Shown piece by piece: positions 8,332 through 17,542 of a stretch of DNA of 64,000 nt. The DNA is taken from assembly GCF_007004725.1 (NCBI RefSeq), contig NZ_ML660161.1:297122-361121 (forward strand), written 5' to 3'. This DNA is from Aliikangiella coralliicola (GTDB lineage: Bacteria > Pseudomonadota > Gammaproteobacteria > Enterobacterales > Kangiellaceae). A program made the translations under genes and the position numbers. Each line of letters starts with the position of its first letter. Position 1 is the stretch's first letter. The notes below the pieces were generated by a model. The model was not told the DNA's origin, made no database searches, and saw only the letters and a program-made list of their open reading frames with translations.

Positions 8332-8553
8332 TTTACTTTACTTCTTTCAGTCAGATTTTAATTTTTAAACGTAACTTTCGAATTATTCCGCTTCTTCACA
8401 GAACGTTGTATTACTTCCTGCTTTATGGCTATCCAATTTGTAAACCAAAAGCGAGTAAGAAATCAACTTAGTTACGAATTATTTGACAGGGTTACTTTAC
8501 CAACTAGGCTTTATATCGACATAATTACTTTTTTTATTTAGCGCTTAAAACTA

Positions 8554-8952
8554 ATGACCCAATTCACAAACTTATCTAAATTAATACGATTAGCTGGACT
8601 GGCGGTAGCTGCTTTAATATCGATTGCCGCTTGCTCAAATAATACAGAAACCAACAAAATGGATCCTATTTCGTCTATTTCTATCGACTCAATTTTAAAC
8701 ACGGGAAGCCTGGAGTTTAAAGTAAAAACCAACCAAAACATCGTGATTAATGCCAATTCTTCTTCAATTTCATGGCAAGCATCTTTAGGCCGTATTGATA
8801 TAAAAGCGGCCAAATTCACATTATTTGACAATAACGAGCAAAATATACTGCAGTTTATTGAGCCTGGCCGATATCAAATCATACTTACATCACATCAAAC
8901 CGGGGGCGCACCGAATATAATGAAGCACACTCTGGTTGCAGTTGTTGAATAG
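8554..8952 (+). CDS. Hypothetical lipoprotein
   Basis: A 132-residue protein with a lipoprotein signal: a hydrophobic stretch LAGLAVAALISI ending in the lipobox IAAC, with Cys at about residue 27. The rest is mostly beta-type sequence (SLEFKVKTNQNIVINANSSSISW, then FIEPGRYQIILTSHQTGG), so it may be a small membrane-anchored beta domain. I do not recognise a family. It ends 32 bases before the large BNR-repeat gene, so the two may be co-transcribed and work together at the cell surface. An antisense frame exists here but lacks any signal or homology. Confidence 0.65.
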   Translation: MTQFTNLSKLIRLAGLAVAALISIAACSNNTETNKMDPISSISIDSILNTGSLEFKVKTNQNIVINANSSSISWQASLGRIDIKAAKFTLFDNNEQNILQFIEPGRYQIILTSHQTGGAPNIMKHTLVAVVE

Positions 8953-8984
8953 AACGACTCTTAAAATAAGAAGAAGCCTTTTTT

Positions 8985-11900
8985 ATGCAAACTCTCAATA
9001 AATTTTTATTTATTTCCGCAGCAGCGCTTGTTCCGCTGACCGCTTTCATTGTTAATGAAAATCACAACCAACATTGTGGACTGGTATTTGACTCGACACA
9101 CAAAAGTTTGCTGGATAGTTTAACGCCTGAGACGATCACCCGCCTCAACAATGAGCGAAGTATTAGCCCGTCAGATATATGCGAAATACCTGCTGATAAA
9201 CTGGAAAGATCGTTAGCAAGACTCTCATTTCCAAAACCCGATCATCCAGGCGAAGCGAGCGCTTTTCGACAATTGCAACTGATGAGCGCTAATCAAGAAT
9301 TAAATGTTAAAAACTGGCACAAAGCACGAGAGCAAGTTAAGCAAATGCAAAAAATTGCGCGTCGTGATGCTGGGATTAATTCGGCGATTTGGGAATCAAT
9401 TGGTCCTGGAAATATCGGGGGAAGGGTTCGTTCGATCGCTTTTGATCCCGATGATAGTACAAGAATTTACGCGGGTTCAGTTTCCGGTGGTGTTTGGTTG
9501 ACTGAAAATGCCGGACAATCCTGGGCGCCGGTTGATGATTTTATGGCGAACCTTGCTATCTCTACATTGATATTTGATCCAACCAACAGCAATACCATGT
9601 ATGCAGGAACCGGTGAAGGTACCTTTAATATCGATAACGTCCGTGGACTTGGGATTTTTAAGTCAACAGATAAAGGTCAAAGCTGGTCTGTTTTAGAAAG
9701 CACGAAAGATACTCGCGATTTCTATTGGGTCAACCGATTAACGTCATTGAGTGATTCAAGTCGTTTGGTTGCCGCGACTCACACTGGTATCTGGATTTCG
9801 GAAGATGGCGGTGTTAGCTGGAGTGAGGCACGCTCGGGCAGAACTTATGATGTCGACGTAGACCCAAATGACGACACCAAACTGGTAGCAGGTGGTCGTG
9901 GTGCTGCTTACTATTCCGAAGACGGTGGTCAAAACTGGAGTAGTGCGACAGGGCTTGGCAGCATTGGCAATGATCGGATTGAAATCGCCTACGCTCCGTC
10001 AAATTCAGATATTGTTTATGCGTCCATTGATAACAACTCAGGCGAAATCTGGAAAAGCACCGACGGCGGCAAATCTTTTTCGATGGTTAATACCGGTAAC
10101 TCCTACCTTGGCAGCCAGGGGTGGTACGACAATGCCTTATGGGTTGACCCGACAAATGCTGATCATGTGATTGTTGGTGGCCTTGATTTATGGCGTAGTA
10201 TCGACGGTGGAACGACACTCACCAAGATTAGTACCTGGTGGAAAGCACCTGCTTCAGCACACGCTGATCACCACTTTGTGATTGCACATCCTGACTATGA
10301 CGGTGTTAATAATAAGCAGGTTTACTTTGGCAATGATGGTGGGGTTTACACCGCTGAGGATATTGAAGTTGCTTCAGATAATGTCGGTTGGCAAGAACTC
10401 AATAACAGTCTTTCAATCACTCAATTTTACGGTATGGGTGTTGCACCTGACGGCACCGTGATTGGTGGAACGCAAGACAACGGTACTTTGATCTATAAAG
10501 GCGATAGCGAAGGTTGGACGACAACTTATGGTGGAGACGGTGGATTTTCTACCGCTGATCCAACAGATTCTAATTATCTTTACGGCGAATATGTTTACTT
10601 GCAAATTCATCGCAGTACTAACGGCGGAAACTGGTCGAGTAATATTTATATTGATGCGATGAAATCTGGCGCAAACTTTATCGCGCCTTTCATTCTTGAT
10701 CCTAATAATGAAAACCGATTGTTAGGTGGGGCGGCTGAGCTTTGGGTGAGCGACAATGTGAAAGATGCAACGCCTTCCTGGAGTAGCCTTAAACCGGCAA
10801 TCAGCGGTAGCACATCGATTAGTGCTATCGCCGTGGCGCCAGGTAACAGCGACATAATTTATGTGGGGCACAATAACGGCTCGCTCTATAAAACAGTTAA
10901 TGGAACTTCCGCCACGCCGAGCTGGAATCAAATTGCGACTGCACAAATGCCACAGCGTTATCTTATGCGTATCGCGATTGATCCCGTGAATATTGATACC
11001 ATTTATGTTTCCTATGGCGGATATGAAGATGATAATTTATGGAAGTCTACCGATGGTGGTGCGACTTTCAATGCGTCGGTTGGTAGTGGTTCCACTTCAA
11101 TTCCAACAGCGCCGATCAGAACCATATTGGTTCATCCTGCGGAAACTAATTTGCTTTATGTCGGTACTGAAGTTGGCATATTTACCAGTGAAGACGGTGG
11201 CGCTTCCTGGAATATGGAAAATGATGGGCCGGCGAATGTTTCTGTTGATGAATTAATCTGGTATGGCGACGACACTATCTACGCCGCTACTCACGGGCGC
11301 GGAATCTTTAGAGTGACTGTCAATGACAACACGCCAGACGCGATCAGTTTCGACACTGTTAATGATGCTGCATTGTCAACAGAACTCACAACCAGTGAAA
11401 AAACGGTCAATGGTATTGCTGATCAGGTAGAAATTTCTGTCACTGATGGTGAATATTCTATTGGCTGTAATGGTAGTTTCACTTCATCGGCTGGAACTGT
11501 TAATAATGGTGATACGATTTGTTTACGGCACACAACATCAAGTGAGCACTGGACGGTTACTTCGACGGCGGTCAAAGTCGGCAGTTCAACTTTCACTTTT
11601 GAATCTCGCACTATCGCAGATACAACACCTGACGCATTTAGCTTTGAAGCAGCAGTGGATGTTGATTTAGGTTCCACTCAGACATCAAATAATATTACTG
11701 TCGAAGGTATTACCAACCAGGTTGATGTTTCCATTGTTGATGGTGAATATTCTATCGGGTGTGCTGCTAATGGCTTTACCTCAAACAATGGCGTTATTCA
11801 ATTAGGTGAAACGATTTGTGTTCGACACACGGCGTCTGATCAACATTGGGTTGGCACGACTAGCCAGTTAACCCTTGGCGATGTGAGTGCAGATTTTACC

Positions 11901-12641
11901 AGCACTACCTTGCCTGACACCACGCCGGAAGACTTTAGCTTAAATACCATTGATGACGTTGAGATTGCTTCAAGCCAAACTTCTGAGACAATCACTATTA
12001 CCGGTATTCAAACACCAGTTCCAATCTCCGTGAGCAACGGAGAGTACTCTCTCGGCTGCAACTCTAACAGTTTTACCAGTACCGCTGGCGAGATTTCGCC
12101 TGATGAGTCTGTTTGTGTAAGGCATACTGCTGCCGCTGATTATGTCACGCAGACTACAACCACGCTTAACGTTAATGGCGTGACGGCAGATTTTGTGTCG
12201 ACGACGATGCCCGATAGAACCCCTGATGATTTCAATTTTACCAATGTTACCGATGTTGAACTTTCTGCTGTACAAACTTCTGATACGATTACAGTGACTG
12301 GAATCGCAGTTGATGTGACGGTTAGTGTAACTGGTGGAGAATATTCAATTGGATGTAGCGGTACATTCACCTCGACTGCAGCGACGTTATCTGATGGACA
12401 ATCGATTTGTGTCAGACACACCAGCTCGTCAGCCAATAGCACCGCTACGCAGACGACCTTGACGGTCGGTACTTACTCAACCACATTTAGTTCAACGACT
12501 AAAGCCGCACCACCTGCAGAAAGCAGTTCTGGCGGTGGTGGAAGTTTTGGATTTATTGTTATTATTTTGTCTGGGTGTCTTATTAGTTTAAGACGTAAAA
12601 ATGGTGTAAAGACTTACCAGCAGGTTTTTCCACAGAAATAA
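8985..12641 (+). CDS. Large secreted BNR-repeat (sortilin-like propeller) protein with GlyGly-CTERM anchor
   Basis: A 1218-residue exported protein. The N-terminus is a signal-like segment (FLFISAAALVPLTAFIV). Residues about 130-780 contain at least eight BNR/Asp-box motifs of the S-DGG-W type (TENAGQSW, STDKGQSW, SEDGGVSW, SEDGGQNW, STDGGKSF, SIDGGTTL, STDGGATF, SEDGGASW), as in VPS10/sortilin-like propellers. Residues about 785-1180 are four tandem repeats of about 95 residues, each with TPD-F, a QTS-like strand, GEYSIGC and ICVRHT; the two cysteines per repeat probably pair. The C-terminus is a Gly-rich SSSGGGGSFG, a hydrophobic helix and LRRK. This fits the GlyGly-CTERM sorting signal, processed by rhombosortase after type II secretion. 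The exact function is unknown; surface binding or polymer degradation is possible. Confidence 0.85.
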   Translation: MQTLNKFLFISAAALVPLTAFIVNENHNQHCGLVFDSTHKSLLDSLTPETITRLNNERSISPSDICEIPADKLERSLARLSFPKPDHPGEASAFRQLQLMSANQELNVKNWHKAREQVKQMQKIARRDAGINSAIWESIGPGNIGGRVRSIAFDPDDSTRIYAGSVSGGVWLTENAGQSWAPVDDFMANLAISTLIFDPTNSNTMYAGTGEGTFNIDNVRGLGIFKSTDKGQSWSVLESTKDTRDFYWVNRLTSLSDSSRLVAATHTGIWISEDGGVSWSEARSGRTYDVDVDPNDDTKLVAGGRGAAYYSEDGGQNWSSATGLGSIGNDRIEIAYAPSNSDIVYASIDNNSGEIWKSTDGGKSFSMVNTGNSYLGSQGWYDNALWVDPTNADHVIVGGLDLWRSIDGGTTLTKISTWWKAPASAHADHHFVIAHPDYDGVNNKQVYFGNDGGVYTAEDIEVASDNVGWQELNNSLSITQFYGMGVAPDGTVIGGTQDNGTLIYKGDSEGWTTTYGGDGGFSTADPTDSNYLYGEYVYLQIHRSTNGGNWSSNIYIDAMKSGANFIAPFILDPNNENRLLGGAAELWVSDNVKDATPSWSSLKPAISGSTSISAIAVAPGNSDIIYVGHNNGSLYKTVNGTSATPSWNQIATAQMPQRYLMRIAIDPVNIDTIYVSYGGYEDDNLWKSTDGGATFNASVGSGSTSIPTAPIRTILVHPAETNLLYVGTEVGIFTSEDGGASWNMENDGPANVSVDELIWYGDDTIYAATHGRGIFRVTVNDNTPDAISFDTVNDAALSTELTTSEKTVNGIADQVEISVTDGEYSIGCNGSFTSSAGTVNNGDTICLRHTTSSEHWTVTSTAVKVGSSTFTFESRTIADTTPDAFSFEAAVDVDLGSTQTSNNITVEGITNQVDVSIVDGEYSIGCAANGFTSNNGVIQLGETICVRHTASDQHWVGTTSQLTLGDVSADFTSTTLPDTTPEDFSLNTIDDVEIASSQTSETITITGIQTPVPISVSNGEYSLGCNSNSFTSTAGEISPDESVCVRHTAAADYVTQTTTTLNVNGVTADFVSTTMPDRTPDDFNFTNVTDVELSAVQTSDTITVTGIAVDVTVSVTGGEYSIGCSGTFTSTAATLSDGQSICVRHTSSSANSTATQTTLTVGTYSTTFSSTTKAAPPAESSSGGGGSFGFIVIILSGCLISLRRKNGVKTYQQVFPQK

Positions 12642-12677
12642 ATATCGATATCCATCATTGTGATTATCTCTACTTAT

Positions 12678-12696
12678 AGGGCAGTTAATCTGCCCT
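12678..12696. terminator. Short hairpin between convergent genes
   Basis: AGGGCAG (12678-12684) and CTGCCCT (12690-12696) form a perfect 7-pair stem with a 5-base loop, 37 bases after the BNR gene and just before the end of the convergent acetyltransferase gene. No strong T-run follows on either side, so terminator function is likely but weak. Confidence 0.45.
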
Positions 12697-12711
12697 GTTG
12701 GTTGAGAAAAA

Positions 12712-13149
12712 CTAACGGGTATAAATATTCGGTTGGTGTAGTTCCATAAAAACTTCAGGTTTGGCAAGTTGTTTGAAACCATATTTCGCGTAAAGCTTAT
12801 GGGCGTCCATGGTCATCAACGTTATGCGTCTTAAACCCTGCAACAGCGGGTGTTCAATCACTGCGCTCATGAGTTGTTTCGCAATGCCGCGTCGTTGATA
12901 TTGTTCAATAACAAAAACATCTACCAGGTTACCAAATGTTGCATAATCACTGATGACTCGGCAAAAGCCGACTTGCTGTGAATTAACGTATGCACCAATG
13001 CAAAGAGAATTTTCGATTGATTTGATAATCAGGTCTTTTGGAATTCCTTTTGCCCAATAACTCTGGTTTGATAAATAATCATGAATAATATCAATTTGTA
13101 AGAGTGATTTGTCATCGCTGATGTTAACAGCCGCTTTTTGCTCGAACAT
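12712..13149 (-). CDS. GNAT-family N-acetyltransferase
   Basis: A 145-residue single-domain GNAT protein that should transfer an acetyl group from acetyl-CoA to an amine. The acetyl-CoA binding motif A is VDVFVIEQYQRRGIAKQLMSA (the Q-RRG-A loop), preceded by the GFCRVISDYATFGNLVDV strand pair. The C-terminal LYAKYGFKQL is the usual last strand-helix. Substrate cannot be told from sequence. It stands alone, convergent with the BNR gene. Confidence 0.9.
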   Translation of the reverse strand: MFEQKAAVNISDDKSLLQIDIIHDYLSNQSYWAKGIPKDLIIKSIENSLCIGAYVNSQQVGFCRVISDYATFGNLVDVFVIEQYQRRGIAKQLMSAVIEHPLLQGLRRITLMTMDAHKLYAKYGFKQLAKPEVFMELHQPNIYTR

Positions 13150-13339
13150 TTTCTATTACCTGCTTCTTACCTGGTTAATAAAATCCAATCTCTGCTTTAC
13201 GCAAAATTGGAAACACGCTTAAGTCTTGACTTCAAATATTATCGAAACCTTTTTTAAAGTGCACTACTCAGTTATGATAATTATTCGACAGTATCTGTCA
13301 TGGGTACGAAGTACTAATCAATCGAGATGAGAATTCACT

Positions 13340-14296
13340 TTGCTCGCTTCTATTAAGAAAAAAACGCCGGTTCAGCGATTAATCCTATTTTTTGCATCGC
13401 TGACTTTTGCTTTCAGTATTTTAAGTTTATTGGCGGGGCATCATCGAATTTTCGAATTAATGTCCCATTTTAAACTTCAATATTTGATCGGCTCGATAAT
13501 TTTTTTATCGGTATTTATGTTAGGAAAAAAGTGGGTGTTGAGCCTCTTTACCACAGGGATTTTGGCGTTAAACAGCTACTTTGTTTTACCCTGGTATTAT
13601 TCCAGTGAGAATTCGCTGAAAATGGAAGCTAGCCAAAAGATAAAACTCATTCATCTGAACTTGCTCAGTTCTAATCAAAATTACCAAGGTGTTATAGATT
13701 TTGTCGAAGCGGAAAAACCCGATATTTTTATGGCGCAAGAGGTTAATACTCCATGGCAGGAGGCGCTAGCGGAATTAACAGAAGCTTATCCCTATAATTA
13801 CGTTGTGCCACGCCCTGATAACTTCGGAATTGCTATCCTCAGTAAAAAGCCCCTCGATACAATTATTGAAAAAGATTGGGGAAATACGCGTGTGCCAAGT
13901 CTCTGGGTGACCTTCAAGTTGGCAGGAAAAACCGTCAACCTAGTGAGCACACACCCATTGCCGCCGATAAGTGCTCGCTATTATCAACTTAGAAACAAAC
14001 AATTGAACGCGATGATGGAAGAACTGAAAACAGTTGATACGCCGGTTATATTAGGCGGAGATTTCAACATGACCATGTGGTCGAGTGACTACAGCATGTT
14101 TTCAAACAGCCAACTTAAAAATACCCGCCAAGGCTTCGGCATTCTACCGACATGGCCAGCTAAATTTTCTTCACTTGGTATTCCGATTGACCACTTTTTG
14201 ATTTCCAGACACTTTGTTGTTGAAAGCATGTTGAACGGGCCTGATGTGGGATCTGATCATTTACCCATCGTTGTTTCACTAAAATTCTCACAATAG
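13340..14296 (+). CDS. Endonuclease/exonuclease/phosphatase (EEP) family membrane protein
   Basis: A 318-residue protein with three hydrophobic segments in the first 85 residues (LILFFASLTFAFSILSLLAG, LIGSIIFLSVFML, LFTTGILALNSYFVL). An EEP catalytic domain follows: HLNLLSSN, AQEVNTPW (metal Glu), STHPLP, GGDFNMT and GSDHLPIVV (catalytic His). EEP domains cleave phosphodiesters in nucleic acids or lipids. The N-terminal membrane anchor with an outward-facing EEP domain is a known arrangement of uncharacterised bacterial proteins. The start appears to be TTG (13340) behind GAGATGAG; the nearby ATG at 13327 is out of frame. Confidence 0.87.
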   Translation: MLASIKKKTPVQRLILFFASLTFAFSILSLLAGHHRIFELMSHFKLQYLIGSIIFLSVFMLGKKWVLSLFTTGILALNSYFVLPWYYSSENSLKMEASQKIKLIHLNLLSSNQNYQGVIDFVEAEKPDIFMAQEVNTPWQEALAELTEAYPYNYVVPRPDNFGIAILSKKPLDTIIEKDWGNTRVPSLWVTFKLAGKTVNLVSTHPLPPISARYYQLRNKQLNAMMEELKTVDTPVILGGDFNMTMWSSDYSMFSNSQLKNTRQGFGILPTWPAKFSSLGIPIDHFLISRHFVVESMLNGPDVGSDHLPIVVSLKFSQ

Positions 14297-14474
14297 TGGC
14301 CAACCCGCTATGGTACTAAGTAAAAAATTGTGCGAGGATGAGGTCGGCAGTTTTGCTCGTCTCCTAAGTAGATTTCAAAGTTTTAGTTAATAAAAGTCTT
14401 GCGAACGATGAGTCATTGTCTTTAAAAATTCATCTAATCAATATTGATAAACCAATAAAAAGTAGCGTTTCACT

Positions 14475-15005
14475 ATGAAAAAAATACTTCTGATCTTAGT
14501 TATTTTATTTGTTAGTAACAGTTATGCAAAAAACAACCAGGCAAAGTTTTTTGAAGTGGTTAAGTCGCTTTGTGGACAAACTTTTAACGGAAAGACGGTC
14601 TATCCTGAAGATCCCGATCATAGTTTTGCGGGCAAAAAGCTTGTGATGCATATCAAGGATTGTTCCGAAAAAGAAATTCGAATTCCATTTAAAGTGGGTG
14701 AAGATACTTCGAGAACCTGGATTTTAACTAAAACGGAAAAAGGGCTTTTATTTAAACACGATCATCGCCATGACGATGGAACGCCCCATGAATTGACCAT
14801 GTATGGCGGACATTCAGATGATCGAGGAACTGAGTTGTCACAAAGCTTTCCGGCAGACAAAGAGACGCATAAACTAGTTCCCGCCGGAAAAACTAATGTC
14901 TGGACTATTAGTTTTGATGAAAATAAAAAGCACTTCATCTATTATTTAGAAAGGCATGCAAAACCGCGTTATAAAGCGATATTTGATTTAACCCGTTTAG
15001 ATTGA
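14475..15005 (+). CDS. Conserved-looking secreted protein of unknown function
   Basis: A 176-residue protein with a signal peptide (MKKILLILVILFVSNSYA). The mature part has two cysteines (SLCGQTF and IKDCSE), which could form a disulfide, and a His/Asp-rich central strip (FKHDHRHDDGTPHELTMYGGHSDDRG) that could bind metal. I do not recognise a named family. The gene after it, an acetyltransferase, starts 25 bases later, so they may share a transcript, though no functional link is evident. Confidence 0.7.
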   Translation: MKKILLILVILFVSNSYAKNNQAKFFEVVKSLCGQTFNGKTVYPEDPDHSFAGKKLVMHIKDCSEKEIRIPFKVGEDTSRTWILTKTEKGLLFKHDHRHDDGTPHELTMYGGHSDDRGTELSQSFPADKETHKLVPAGKTNVWTISFDENKKHFIYYLERHAKPRYKAIFDLTRLD

Positions 15006-15029
15006 TTTTTTGATTAACACGAAGCGATC

Positions 15030-15566
15030 ATGATCAACTATCCAATTCGACTGGCCGTTAGAGCTGACGAAAACGCTATTACTCAACTGATTGAACGGTC
15101 AGTCAGAAAATTGTCGATAAAAGACTACACTCAAGCGCAAATAGAAGGTGCGCTTAAATCTGCCTGGGGGCTTGATTCCCAGCTAATTGATGACCAGTCC
15201 TATTTTGTGGTAGAGCAACATAAACAAATAGTTGGTGCCGGTGGTTGGAGTTATCGGAAAACATTATTTGGAAACAATGATGAAGCAGCGCGAGATTCAT
15301 CATTACTCAATCCGGAAGTTGACGCAGCTAAAATAAGAGCATTTTTTGTAGCGCCGGAGTACGCGCGAAGAGGGATTGGATCATTAATCATGCATCACTG
15401 CGAACAAGCTGCGCGTAAGAAAGGATTTACGCGGCTGGAATTAATGTCAACCTTGCCAGGTAAGCCACTTTACCAGCGTCACGGTTTTATCGCGCAGAGT
15501 GCCGTTGAATACCCGCTGGGAAATAGGCTGACCATTCAATTTATTCCGATGACTAAAACGCTCTAA
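15030..15566 (+). CDS. GNAT-family N-acetyltransferase
   Basis: A 178-residue GNAT domain: IRLAVRADENAITQLI at the N-terminus, then VGAGGWS (beta 4), AFFVAPEYARRGIGSLIMHHCEQAA (the acetyl-CoA loop ARRGIGS) and LYQRHGFIAQ at the end. This is the usual layout of small-molecule or protein acetyltransferases; the substrate is unknown. It lies 25 bases after the secreted protein at 14475 and is weakly related to the GNAT at 12712, but is a different subtype. Confidence 0.9.
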   Translation: MINYPIRLAVRADENAITQLIERSVRKLSIKDYTQAQIEGALKSAWGLDSQLIDDQSYFVVEQHKQIVGAGGWSYRKTLFGNNDEAARDSSLLNPEVDAAKIRAFFVAPEYARRGIGSLIMHHCEQAARKKGFTRLELMSTLPGKPLYQRHGFIAQSAVEYPLGNRLTIQFIPMTKTL

Positions 15567-15636
15567 TCGATATCCACTATTTAGGCTTGCCGCAAGTTAT
15601 TCACAACATTTAACTGATAAAAAATTTAGGATACGG

Positions 15637-15855
15637 ATGAATCAATCCATAAAAAATAAGATCATTCAGGTTTGTAACAAGAAAATTGAGAGTAAAGGTG
15701 AACAGGTCGGTCTTTCGTTTTACGCTTTTTTCTCCAATAAAAATGATAATCCTGAGCTACTAATGGAAGTGGCGCAGTGGTGGATTATGACTCATCGGCT
15801 GGATCACTTTGAGAAAGCAGTAAAAATCAAACAACTGATAGAAGCTATGGATTAG
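15637..15855 (+). CDS. Small conserved protein (72 aa), function unknown
   Basis: A 72-residue soluble protein, basic at the N-terminus, with KGEQVGLSFYAFFSNKNDNPELLMEVAQWWIMTH and a helical C-terminus (HFEKAVKIKQLIEAM). AGGATACGG directly before the ATG is a plausible ribosome site. The sequence looks like that of a small family found in Gammaproteobacteria (I believe a DUF6500-type protein, not certain). It ends inside the last codons of the convergent TetR gene (11-base overlap). Confidence 0.65.
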   Translation: MNQSIKNKIIQVCNKKIESKGEQVGLSFYAFFSNKNDNPELLMEVAQWWIMTHRLDHFEKAVKIKQLIEAMD

Positions 15856-16468
15856 TTTTTGCGTCTGGCTCGAATGATAACTGATTGACTGCCGTGTTAA
15901 TGATCGATTGGAGTTGTTTGGCTGATTTTCCATTTCTGGATTGCGCTGCAGTTCCGTGAAGGAGCGTGAGAAAGTAAACCGCTAGATCATTAGCATCGTA
16001 TTGTGAAGAAAGATTATCAAGCTGAATTTCTTGTTGAAAAAATTGAGTCAGATAAGTTTCGCTAAAACCACTTGCTGTTGAAATCGCTTCCAGCGCTTTT
16101 TCTGGAATTGTCTCACCGGCGGCCTCAGTCACGCTCATCGAAATAAAACAGCCACAAGGTTTTGAAGAGTCACACTGATTTGCCACAATCGCTGTTAAAT
16201 AGTCAATGACTCTCTGTTTAAGTGGAACACCATCGGTATGAAGTAAGCGATTGGCTGGTTTTGCGTATTTTTCCAGGTAGTGGTCGGTCGCGCTGATAAA
16301 CAGTGACTCTTTATTTCCAAATGCGGCGTACATGCTAGGCTTATTGATGCCCATTCCAGTTGTTAAGTCTGTCAGAGAAGCACCAACGTAACCTTTTTTC
16401 CAGAAAACATACATGGCATTTTCTAATGCCAGCTCTTTGTCAAATTCTCTCTGCCTGCCGCCCTTCAT
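15845..16468 (-). CDS. TetR-family transcriptional regulator
   Basis: A 207-residue repressor-type protein. The N-terminal helix-turn-helix covers ALENAMYVFWKKGYVGASLTDLTTGMGINKPSMYAAFGNKESLF. The C-terminal ligand domain has FISMSVTEAAGE and the AVYFLTLLHGTAAQSRNG helix typical of TetR_C relatives. The start ATG at 16468 gives MKGGRQREFD, the normal N-terminus; the frame continues 46 codons upstream, but that stretch runs through the operators. Two perfect palindromes lie immediately upstream (16502-16548), so it probably controls itself and the divergent short-chain dehydrogenase. The inducer is unknown. Confidence 0.92.
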   Translation of the reverse strand: MKGGRQREFDKELALENAMYVFWKKGYVGASLTDLTTGMGINKPSMYAAFGNKESLFISATDHYLEKYAKPANRLLHTDGVPLKQRVIDYLTAIVANQCDSSKPCGCFISMSVTEAAGETIPEKALEAISTASGFSETYLTQFFQQEIQLDNLSSQYDANDLAVYFLTLLHGTAAQSRNGKSAKQLQSIINTAVNQLSFEPDAKTNP

Positions 16469-16501
16469 GACATGCACCTGATTTCTTAAGTGACTTGACA
16501 G

Positions 16502-16548
16502 TATTATACCGATCGGTATAATAGAATCAAATGTACCGATCGGTACAT
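16502..16548. promoter_or_regulatory. Two palindromic TetR operators
   Basis: Site 1 (16502-16523) is a perfect 22-base palindrome; site 2 (16531-16548) is a perfect 18-base palindrome. Both contain the core TACCGATCGGTA, and their centres are 27 bases apart. They lie 34-80 bases before the TetR start, in the gap shared with the divergent dehydrogenase gene at 16679. A promoter-like TTGACA on the plus strand (16495-16500) lies at the edge of site 1. A regulator bound here should block both promoters. Binding by this particular TetR is inferred from position. Confidence 0.85.
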
Positions 16549-16678
16549 ATTTAAGTTCTATTAGAAGCATGCTCGAGTTTGTCGTGAACAACAGTAGCTC
16601 GATCAAAAGCAGTCTGATTCAAAGAAAATAGAAGAAGTCCAATTAACTTAAGTCATCATCTAGATTGAGGTAGATAAA

Positions 16679-17416
16679 ATGAAAGTGGATATTCAAGGTA
16701 AAGTCGCGTTGGTTACCGGTGCAAACAGAGGAATCGGCAAAGCGATAGTTGAGTCTTTTATTGCACATGGCGCCAGGAAAATTTACGCGGCGGTTAGAAA
16801 TATCGATTCTGCAGCGGGCTTAGTTGAGGCTCATGGTGATAAAATTGTACCAGTTTACGTTGATTTAACGAAAGCTGAATCTATTAACGAGTTGGCGGTA
16901 ATTGCGTCAGATGTACAAGTTGTGGTGAATAATGCTGGTGTATTAAAACAGACACCACTGTTGGGTAGCGAAATTGAAGATGCATTAACTTTAGAGCTTA
17001 GCGTCAATACTTTCGGTTTGATCCGCGTTGCAAAAGCTTTTGCACCGGTGCTCGAGAAAAATGGTCATAGCGCGTTAGTGCAGTTGAATTCCGTTGCATC
17101 AATTAAAAACTTTGTTGATCTGACAAGTTATTCCGCATCGAAAGCGGCGGCTTATTCGGTGACGCAAGGATTGAAAGAGACTTTTAAGCCAAGAGGAATT
17201 GCGGTATTGAGTGTTCATCCAGGGCCAATTGCAACAGATATGTCCGATCAAGCTGGGTTTGGTGAGGTAGCAGAGCCCACATCATTGGTTTCTGAGGGAA
17301 TTGTCAATGCGCTAAAAGCAGGCAGCTTCCATTTATTTCCTGATTCTGTTGCTAAGGAATTCGAATCTGCTTATCAAAGTTATGCGGAAAACGTGATTGA
17401 GGCAGAAGCTGTGTAA
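16679..17416 (+). CDS. Short-chain dehydrogenase/reductase (SDR)
   Basis: A 245-residue classical SDR. The Rossmann motif is VTGANRGIGKAI, followed by NNAG at the end of beta 4, a catalytic Ser in QLNSVASIK and the YSASKAAA active-site Tyr-Lys. It should reduce or oxidise a carbonyl/alcohol with NAD(P). The divergent TetR regulator and the two operators between them suggest induction by a small molecule, perhaps the substrate. An intrinsic terminator follows directly (17420). A GAGGT ribosome site precedes the ATG. Confidence 0.92.
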   Translation: MKVDIQGKVALVTGANRGIGKAIVESFIAHGARKIYAAVRNIDSAAGLVEAHGDKIVPVYVDLTKAESINELAVIASDVQVVVNNAGVLKQTPLLGSEIEDALTLELSVNTFGLIRVAKAFAPVLEKNGHSALVQLNSVASIKNFVDLTSYSASKAAAYSVTQGLKETFKPRGIAVLSVHPGPIATDMSDQAGFGEVAEPTSLVSEGIVNALKAGSFHLFPDSVAKEFESAYQSYAENVIEAEAV

Positions 17417-17419
17417 TAA

Positions 17420-17462
17420 AAAATGCGGTTAACCAAAAGCAATTATTGGCTAACCGCATTTT
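17420..17462 (+). terminator. Intrinsic terminator after the SDR gene
   Basis: AAAATGCGGTTA (17420-17431) pairs with TAACCGCATTTT (17451-17462). After one mismatch, CCAA/TTGG adds four inner pairs around a 9-base loop. The A-rich left and T-rich right ends let it work in both directions; it follows the SDR stop by 4 bases. Confidence 0.85.
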
Positions 17463-17542
17463 AAAGACTGAGCATTAGTATTTAGAAAATAGCTGATACC
17501 CTGATTCTAAGTTTAGTTCGAAATTATTATAGTTTGGCTGAT

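Noticed and set aside
8538-8831. Minus-strand frame opposite the lipoprotein at 8554
   Set aside because: No signal, no family motif; the plus-strand frame has a clear lipobox.
16469-16606. 46-codon N-terminal extension of the TetR gene
   Set aside because: It would translate both operator palindromes; ATG 16468 gives the standard TetR N-terminus.
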